From positions 397,634 to 461,633 of the forward strand of contig CAJNDS010000669.1 of NCBI GenBank assembly GCA_905221605.1: a DNA stretch of 64,000 nucleotides, in the 5' to 3' direction. Position numbers and translations under genes: made by a program. The notes beneath the pieces were generated by a model, which saw only the letters and a list, made by a program, of their open reading frames with translations, ran no database searches and had not been told where the DNA came from. Shown one piece after another: positions 55,301-64,000 of the stretch (the stretch's first letter is position 1; each line of letters opens with the position of its first letter). The stretch comes from Symbiodinium natans (taxonomy: Eukaryota > Sar > Dinophyceae > Suessiales > Symbiodiniaceae).

Positions 55301-58300
55301 AAATATCTGCAAGAGGATGTCTCGATGAGCTGTCCGCAATGCGCTGCCAGCTGATTGACAGGTTGATCTCAGCATGCCCGTGTGCATATTGACGAGGGCG
55401 TTGTTGCGGTCCCGCATATGTGTTCGCGCTAAGGAGAGAACGTGAGTGCTGAGAATGAATCAAGTGATGTGCCATGCCTTGCAAAGATCCTCCTGGCCCA
55501 GACCAAATTTTGATCACATCCTGCAATGCCATGCGTTGAGGGAACAATCCGATACCCGGAGATAATCCCTTACTCATGGCTAGCTACCCTGTCATTGGGT
55601 GTCGGACGAAAGACGTGCGAGCTGCTTGAAGGGTAGCGTTGTACGATGTTTTCTGTGCAGTTGGTGCCTCCCTCACAAGTAGGAGGTGCATGCTTCAACA
55701 TTGCACGGGGCTTATTTGGTCGAGGGGGGATGCCTTCAGCGTCAGGCATCTCCCCACACGCCAAGGGGACACTGTTCGAGTATTTGCAGCCACAAGGGCA
55801 TCAGCTGAATGTGCTTTTGCCCTTAGATTCGCTGCCGGTGCTTTGCGTTTGTGCGTGTTTGTTCGACCACCTTTCCCAACCATGAGCTCATTGCTAGCTG
55901 TGATTAGCTCTCGCGGGTGCATCAACACTCGTGTGCAGCGGTAGCGGCTTCTCACTCCGCGCCGTGCTTCTGTGATGCATGCAAGCAACCAGCACAACCA
56001 GCTTAAGCAAACATCGCTCAGATTGCCAGCCCTTGTGACATATCCTACATCCGACAAAAAGCTCCACTGAAGGGATCAAGGTTGCCAAGGTCATCACTGA
56101 TGGGCGCACCAACTGGCACCTCGCGTGTCTCAAGCTCTGCTTCCAGCCATGGCCTCAGTTTTGTTCGGCGTGCAGTCTGCGGACAACACATCAATTCGCA
56201 CACGTGTTTGGCAGCACGTCGCATACTCACAAAGCTTCAGCCCGTGCGTGGATTCTCCTGATGTTTGGTTTATGAGAGGCACTGGATCGCCAAACTGAAG
56301 CTCTTTCCCAGCTCCTGCAGCCCAAAATGCAGCCTGAAATGCAGCCTGGCGAGCCGCTTCCGCTTGGGTGAGGCGGAGGCGAGCTTTGCATTGAGGTGCT
56401 TCGATCATTTCTGAGTTCGTCCTAGGAAAAGCCTTGTAACTGTCAAGCAGCATTGCAGAGCAAGCCTTAAGATAGTGCGAAATTCAGGGGTTTGGAGTTC
56501 CGGTTGCTCGTGCACCCTGGTGCCCAGCCACACGCCTGGTGGCCCCCTTCAGTACCCGGCCTGGCAACTCTTACGGTTGCGCCCCACAGCCTTGCATTCC
56601 CTTCTTCTGCGCATAAAGTCGCATTCAAGAGCAACGGCAGGCCGGTTTCACAGGGGGAACCTTTCCTGTGCTTGATCAGCAAAAATCGAGTCGAACCCAG
56701 GTTTCGCCAGGCCCTGGTGCCCAGTATGGCCTCCCACACTTGCAAAGCCGTGAAGCTTTGTTGAGCAAGAAGGCACGTGAGGCGGCCACACTGGCTAGTG
56801 CGGCTCGTGATCAAGCTTCCAGAGCTAGCCAAAACTTCCTGCAGTGCTAGACTCCTAAACCGGCCTCGCCACAACTTTGGGCTTCCACCGCTGCCTTGCA
56901 GTTGTGCTGAACCGGCTTAACCGGCTTAACCACCATGCCGAAGACACAGAAAAGTGGTCTGTGTAGTTCCGTGCTTACACATCGTGCCAGCATTGGAGCT
57001 GCTGTTTGACATGTGGAGTTGGCAATCCAGCATCCTGGATCCCAGACCACAAGTTTCGGGGTTGCGGCTTGCGTAGCAGTTTCTGATGTTGCGCTGTCAC
57101 GAGGAAGCCGTAGGGGAAGATAAAGCATGATCAGCTTGGCTCTCCCAAAGCTGCCGGCAACACTTCGTTTCACGTCTCGCGCTGACTAAGGCTCCAGGGA
57201 TCTTTTGTCCAAGATTCTTGGAAGCCGCGGGTCAGAGTAGCCTAGCCGGCCTAGCTGATGTTCGCAAGAGTCTTAAGCCTCTCCGCCTGTTCAATCGGTG
57301 CAGGGGCCGGGATGCAGTCTGTCTCAAGTGGAATTGAGCTGCGGAGCCCTGGCAACTTGACGTGATTCTGAACCCGCCTGGCGGGGCATCCTGAGGGCTT
57401 CGGAGCTGGAGCAGGATGCCCCTGCCATGGCCGAAAACCTCCTGGCCGGTCCTGGCCCTGAAGGCTTGAAGGCTTGACAAAGCCTGCGGAGGCCCTGACA
57501 GCTTCTCTGGGCCACCGCTCCCGATTCGCTTTCATCCCGTTGAGATACCTTTGCAACCCAACCTCAGAGTAGCAATCACTTCTTGCCTTGGGGACGAGGC
57601 TAATACGCTAGCGTTTGTGGCTGAGATTGAAAGGCATTCTTTGATGCTGCGCGGCCCGCAGATGCTGCCTGTGGCTTCATTTCTTCTGCAACTACTTGCA
57701 CCTTACTCAAGAATGCAAAGATGGCATCAATCACACGTTCCGGCTGGATGCGGCTTTGCCACCCTCAGTTGCTGCAGGGGTTTGGCCGAAAGGACTCTCA
57801 GGCCTCTGGCTTGTGTTCTCCCTGCATTGTCAACCGGTAGGCAGGAAGCATTGGTGCCATGCCTTGGAATCAATCGCCCATGCCTGAAGCCTCCTTTGGG
57901 CCAAGCACTTGAAGCAACGCATCAGGATGTCAGCTAGCAGCGCAGTGTGCTAAAGGCCGCCCGAGGCAGGAAGCAGACGGCAGCGCAGACATATATTTCC
58001 CAACATCCATGTGGTGCGCAGTGAGAGTCTGGCATCTGTCGCTCTGTTGCCCAGAACAACAGCTCATCTAACAAAGGCCCCAAGGGGTTGAGGCGGTTGA
58101 GGCGTGTCACTGTCATGAACCCCATCATGGTTTTGTACGAATGGAGGAGCGTTTTGGCTGGGTGCACCTGGCGTCCCTAGCGTCAGCTCCTTGTCGCCTG
58201 CCGTTGGCGTGCCAGGCTCTGTCACAAGAGTCTGGCTTGGTCACCTAGGCCTTGAGCGCTTTTTTTTGGGCACATGCAGACATGCCGCCGCGGGCTTCGC

Positions 58301-61300
58301 AGCTGTTGGCGAAGGCACTCACGTCTCCTGCACAGCGCACTGAGATCATGAGTTGGAAGGGCTTTGCTTCAAGCTAGCATCCACTTCTTGCTCTAAAGTG
58401 GTAAGCTGTGCATGTGCTCGGGCTAAAATGCCCATGTCTCATGCTGCCGGGCCTTCGGTGTGTGTAAGCGGTCCTTTTGCTGAGCTTGCGGCCTCAGCTC
58501 ACAGGCGAAGCGCTTGGAGTCGGGAAGCGAGCTGTCCTGCCAAGATTTGCGCAGCACAGCGATCGCGGGCCCCGGCAAGTCGGACTGTCGCCAGAGCCGC
58601 AATGTCGGAATGGCTGAGGTGCCTGCAGGGACCATGTCCGGCCGAACACATCCGAATCAATCCACTCATTCGCTCATGTCCCATGAGTCTGAAACAGCCG
58701 CAAGCGGCAGCATTCCTTCCGCAGTTACTTGCACATCCATGAAGAACGAGGAGATGCCATCACATGCTCGAGGTCTTTACCGACTGTCAACCTGAGTGGG
58801 ATATCAGGCGTCGCAAATCAGTTTTCTCAAATGACAGTGCTCAACCTGACGATTGCGTTGAGTGTTGCAAGTTGTGATTGCCGCCCGCTCCGAATTGCAT
58901 CTGAAAGGAACAGCAAGTCTACAGACACTGCGTGCAGCATGGAGGATGCCATGGTAGACCGCTCTCGTGATGAGGACTGCATGTTGCTGAATGATGCGGA
59001 GCTTGCTGGGAGACATGACTTGGGCAGAAGGTGACGTGCACTTCGGGGGCGGCTTGCCAGAACCGTGAGGCAGCTACACCTGCCCCCTGGCTCCGCTGCG
59101 TGCTCCATAGAGGGCCCCTGCAAGAATGTCGCATCACCTCTTCTACCCTGCCTCGCCTGCCTGCTTTTCGAGTGACACAGAATTTCAAGTGGCAGGCACG
59201 AGTGCTCATGCGATGGAGGCTCAGTGCTAAGGCGGGTTGCAGAAGGCAGTGCTGCTTGCAGTGCTGCTTGCAGAGCTGTTTGCGGAGCTGTTGCAGCCGT
59301 TGTTGTGAGGAAAGCAGGACATTTCCAAGACTCTGAAGGAAGTTGAGTGCGCGGGCGCGGGCAAAAGACAACCTTGCGTTCACAGTGGCAGAGCTGTGAG
59401 GCATCAGTGACATGTCGGTGACATGTCCACACAAAATTTAATTCGTGTACACGGTCGATGACACGTCTGTCCCTACGACCACAGTCCTGGAGGCGGCCGC
59501 ATGGGGCCGTGCATGCCACGCCTCAAGCGATCCTTGTGAAGTACGACGAGTAAGCAGAAGTCTTTTTCCAGTGCTCGTTTTCTTGCGGCTCTTCCTTCGA
59601 GTACTTGAGGTGACTCAGGACTTTAAGCTTGAAGCTTGCATCAGAGCCATGGCCATGGCACGTGCCTCTTGGGGACCAGCTTCGGCCCCCCGAAACTTGC
59701 AAGGCCCTGTGGGCTCACAGGGCTGTGCCATGTCAAGCGTCTCAGACGCCGCGCTGCTCCGCAGCCTGCACCGGCACGGTCAAAGCGCCGGACGCGTGGC
59801 ATCCTTTCTTCTCACGCCCACAGCTGCGTGCCTTCCAGACGGGCCCACCTGATCTCTGACGAAAACCCGGGCCTGGACGTGTTCCTGCTCTTGGCAGGTC
59901 CGCCTTGGCAGCATGCCCATGTCGTCTGCAGGCCGCAGGCGCCAGCCGTGGACCCTCCTGTGGGGGCAAAGATCAGCACAGCACAGCTGAAGCATTGAGA
60001 AGAACTGGCGCAAGGTGAGAGTGCTGCGCTTTGTCAAAGTCGTCTCATCACTTCTCCTTGAATGCTGCCACCATGTTCCTCGTACTCGCCTTGTTCTGCT
60101 GAGAGGGATTCTTCACCATGAGCCCCGGCTGCATCACGTCGAGGATCGCGCTCCGAGAATCTCAGCTCTCAGGTATTATCTCGGAACTGCCGGCTTCGGC
60201 TTTGCCGGCTTCGGCTTTGCCGATGCTGGGATTGAAAGACATTGGCTTCGCTTGCGGCCTGCAGCATGTGCGCCAGGGCGGTGCGCGAAATGAAGCCGTT
60301 GCAAATTCAGTCGGTATCCATCCCTTGAGTTCTCGCGGGACGCCGGAGCCCTACGGCCGACCATGCCCTCTGCCGTGTTGTCGGGGTGGACGCATCCGGC
60401 ATCACCGGGTGTCGGACGCAGTTTGACATGTTGCCCTAGTGCTGCGGTTTTGCGCCGTCTATTATTGCTGCTCCGTGAGCCCAGCGTGGCGGAGCTACTT
60501 GTTCGGGGAAGATGACAGCGGTCTTTAGTGGACTTAGACTTAAACTCCAAGCCAGTGCTGTAGCCCAGCCCTGTATCCATCGCTTCGCTCCACCTGCAGC
60601 TCTCAGCCGCGTGGCATGACCCGTGCTGGAGCAGCTTCCAGGCAACGACTGGGGCCTCCACTCCTGGCTCCTCTTGAGGTACTTTCAGGAGCGCGGCAGC
60701 ATGAAGCTCAGCCGTGAACTCAGCCCGGCCGCTGGCAAGGCTTCGCTGAAGTTGCTGGACTGGAGCTGGGCCTCTCCAGAGCAGCAGGGCTCGCGGCTGT
60801 GCGGGATCATGTACCGCTTGACGTGCAGGAGAGGCAGGGCGCCGACAGTCTGATGCCAGCCGCCCTATAGCATGTGGCGCACAGAGTGCACAGAGTGCAC
60901 AGAGTGCACAGAGTGCACAGGTGACCCCTTGTGACCGCTGAGCTCAGCCCTGCAGGCCGAGGGTGCCCTGCCCAGTTAGCGTTCCGGTTGCAGGGAAGAA
61001 TGGCGTGCCAAGTCCATGCGTCTCACCTCGGCGCTTTGCAGCGACTGGGAGGGCAGGAGCTGTGCTTCGCCTCAGCTCAGATGTTTACCGCAGGCATGAC
61101 AGACACGCGCCTCTTCGATCCTCTAGCGGCCTTGCTGCAGCTGGATCCGTTGCAAGCTGTTTGGCGCGCCGACTCCGAGGCAGATTGAAGCAGGGGAGCT
61201 GCCAAGGGCTTTGGTCGGGCTTTGTGCATCGGATTCCTTGCTGCGCACAGGCTTTGCAGCTGCAGTCTGCAGATTCTGCACCGACCAATGAGATCACTGC

Positions 61301-64000
61301 GAATTCTCAAGTCTCAAACTTGAAGGGGTTTCCTCTCGTGCCCAGCTTTAGCTGATCTGGGAGAAGGGGGTATGGGGGGAGGGAGGGCCCCAAATGTGGG
61401 CTGATCATGATACGCTTTTCGGCAGAAACCCTATTATCAGAATGGGGGCGTGTGAGTCGGGGCCTAATGCCCCGGGACCCTTCTTCACGGCCGTTCATCG
61501 AAGGCGCCAGCATGCCACTTTGATGCGAAACGGGCTCTCAATGCTGATGCACCCTCTGGGAGCTTCGCGTGCTCTGTAGGAACCAGATCCCCGGTTTGAG
61601 CTTTCGTCCCCTCCCTCGCAAACCCTTACTGGCCTCCGTCGAGCCAAGTTGCAGGAAGCAGCAGCCTCTGAATGCAAATCTTCGGAAGGCTTGGTGTCAC
61701 CTCGCTCTGGTTTCAAGATTGTTGGGACAGGAGCAAGATGCCACACGAGGTGCTGCCCGCACCCTCCGGTGACATGCATGTCCAATGTGAGCGTGATTTG
61801 AACTTGATAGAGGGGCACATCCATCAATTTTTTCCACGTTCAGTTGTTACTTTCCATGCAGCACTGTGCATGACAGCCATGAAGCTTCTTCAGCCGGAGT
61901 TTGTGGCCCGGGCCCGTGCAGTCGACTGCAACCCGAGGCAACAAGAAACCTGTTCAGAGCGCACATGGAACATCATGGCTTTTTTTCGTGGTCGTTTCGC
62001 CATCGGAAGGAAGGAGTCAGATGTTTCACTAGCAATAGCCCCAGCACGAAACGTGTCATAAGGCATCTTTAAGCCAAGATTAAGATGCCCTTCAGGCCCT
62101 TCAGAGCCTGATTCCGACCTTGGACTCCTGGCACTGATCGCGCTCAAGATTCCCATCGGCACAGTGAGCTTTGGAGCTTCTGCTGGTCGTGCAACAGGTT
62201 CGTAGGCGTGTTCCCAAATCTGCGGCACTTTCTGGGACCAGTTTGCTGCAGAAACATTCGTGCCAAAGGCCACTCTCTCCTTCTGCTCAAGCGTCACCAT
62301 GGTGCCTGCAAGGTTTGCTCCGATCCAGAGGGGTGGGCCGTTTCTGACTTTGGATTGCTGGCACTCACCGCTCGAAAGCCTTCCCAGACAGCCGCCGAAT
62401 TCGTAGCGCGGGATCTGGAGCGAAATGGGAAATAGTCGCTGCCACCTGAGGTTTGATTCTTTCTGAGCCGGTACCTTAAACGTGCCTAGACTCCTAAACT
62501 CATTTCCTGTACGCCATCAGGTGCGGGCCAGTCTTACCTAGGTCTTGACACGTTTGTGACAGTTTCGAGTCAGGACGTCCATCAGCAACCCTTTCCAAAG
62601 ACTCGAGGCCCACCGATGACTCTGCTCGGGGAAGGTGCATAATTTCGGGAACCTTTGGCAGGCTGCAGTGCCAGGTTCATGTGCCGCATCTGCCTCAGAA
62701 GTTCAAGGCCGTCCCGCTGAGGTCTTGGCAGACAGCCCCAAGTGTTGCTGCGGTCGCAAGCCGACCCAAATTCCCTTGAGGCGATTCTTCGCTGAGGGCA
62801 GACTCTCGCCACAAATGTGGGGAATCTTCCTTTCCCGTCTTGCATTCTCCACACATGAGTACCTGTGCTCTAGAGGCCCGAAAAGTTGCTTGCCGCACGC
62901 CTGACACGGACCGCGTGCGTTCCGCACATGTAAGAGTTCTTGAAAGGCCTACCGAATTCGGCAGACCGTCGCCCACGTTGGCTGATGGAAGCAACTTCCA
63001 ACGGCCTTGCCTTTGCTAGGCCTTTCATCCGGCCGAGCTGACCAGACCCGTCGCAGTCCTGGGACATCCAAGACATACCAGATCCCAAGCGCCCAGGTTG
63101 AAGTGATTCTATTCGTCTAAGACTTTCGGTTTCCACCAAGTGCATTTACGTGCCCAAGTGTAGAGCCTTGTTGACAGAAGCGGTTTCAGTCGTGAAGGCA
63201 ATATCAAAGAGCTGGACCCACTCTCGACAGCGTTATGCGCAAATCCTCGCAGGACCCGATGCGTATAGGCTGGCTCAATGGATCGTGGCTGTTGCAGCCT
63301 GCTATGGTATTTGACTTTATCCAATGGAGATGGGGCCACCGCATTGGCAAGATGAAGAATCAGTTTCTGCCCCCTCTGCCGGATTTTGGTCTAACATTGG
63401 AGGCGTGGCAGTGGATTTCGGAACCCTCCCCAGCGTGAGCAGACAGTTGAGCTTGCCCACTGAAGCCTCAAAGTTGGCGTGCTGTGACTTTGCGGCATCG
63501 ACCGCACACCTGCAAGAGCTGCCTTCGAAGAGGCAAGGCCGGGAGAGCTGCCCTCCCCAGCCTTCGGTGACTTCGGTGAAGCGCCCGTGAGCACCTCACC
63601 GGAACTCGGAGAGCTGCCACAAGCCTTTTCCGACGTGCCGCTTCTGCAACGTACCTGTCGAGCTTTTGCCCAGGGTCATCGGGTGCATCTTGGAGTCCGT
63701 CTGCGGGTCGTGTTGGCACGCCTTTGCCAGCTGGCAGAGGCCCCGCCAGCAGCTTCTCTGCAAATCTTCTGAAAGGGCGAGTGATGCTGAGTGGTTCAGG
63801 CCGGATTGGTGGATGCCACATGAAGCAGCTGCTCATCTTTCATATGGAAGCAAACCGAGCGAGGCGGCGCCCCCCCAAGCGGACGCTGTTAGAGTCCTCA
63901 GAGCAAGGGCAGTTGCTTTTGGCTTGGTCTTGCCGGTGTGGCCGGTGTGCGTGTTTTGTAACACTCCACCCTGCCCTATCTCTGAGTCGGTGCCTGTTTA
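52331..64000. other. right-hand gene-free region
   Basis: I find no gene I can support. The longest frames (54647-55417 minus, 256 codons; 58827-59519 minus, 230 codons) have no recognisable domain, no signal peptide and no strand bias. The frame at 52819-53115 encodes about 98 residues with two hydrophobic spans, but nothing else speaks for a gene. Dinoflagellate genes can have long introns, so this could be intronic. Confidence 0.4.
60881..60922. repeat. 11-bp tandem repeat, four copies
   Basis: CACAGAGTGCA repeated four times in succession. Confidence 0.9.

Noticed and set aside
54647-55417. 256-codon minus-strand frame
   Set aside because: No recognisable domain, biased composition or signal; length alone is not enough here.

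Overview
This window looks like nuclear DNA of a dinoflagellate, most likely Symbiodinium-like (Suessiales). The evidence is the long gene-poor stretches full of micro- and minisatellites, degenerate CCCTAAA-like tracts, a secreted protein with a very long poly-threonine run, a decayed retroelement with a cytosine-methyltransferase-like domain of a kind known from dinoflagellates, and a large endogenous DNA-virus-like element. The species assignment is inference.

Layout. 1-8.9 kb: no supported gene, with AT-rich, GTGCGC, TGAG and CCCTCT simple repeats. 8.9-9.8 kb (minus): secreted poly-Thr protein. 10-13.2 kb: degenerate tandem repeats, including a repeated splice-donor-like module. 13.9-16.1 kb (plus): retroelement relic. 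17.2-17.6 kb: telomere-like and 43-bp repeats. 18.2-21.5 kb: a 31-bp minisatellite. 22-24.86 kb: further tandem repeats. 47.2-64 kb: mostly structureless DNA with a few duplications.

The core is a roughly 22.4 kb element at 24860-47233. It ends in inverted copies of a ~480-500 bp repeat, and each copy is itself a palindrome. It interrupts a host tandem repeat, with CACAAGA (up to GCACAAGAC) directly repeated at both junctions. GGCAC-rich minisatellites lie inside each end in mirror orientation. Minus-strand genes: a SAM plus RHS/Crinkler-type NTPase protein; a large protein joining an HNH nuclease, a PolB-like polymerase and an SF1 helicase; an ssDNA-binding-like protein. Plus-strand genes: a small membrane protein, a C5-methyltransferase-like protein lacking its catalytic Cys, an A32/FtsK-type packaging ATPase, a jelly-roll-type capsid fragment, an AT-hook protein, a Gly/Ala-rich virion-like protein, a double-jelly-roll major-capsid candidate, a fibre with a C-terminal S74 chaperone domain, an rve integrase and a 2OG-Fe(II)-oxygenase-like protein. 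Replication, packaging, virion and integration genes together indicate an endogenous Polinton-like virus (PLV, Maverick-type class).

Most genes in the element carry single-base frameshifts and few stop codons. This is either early decay or assembly indels; I cannot tell which. All domain calls are read by eye from motifs. No database search was run.
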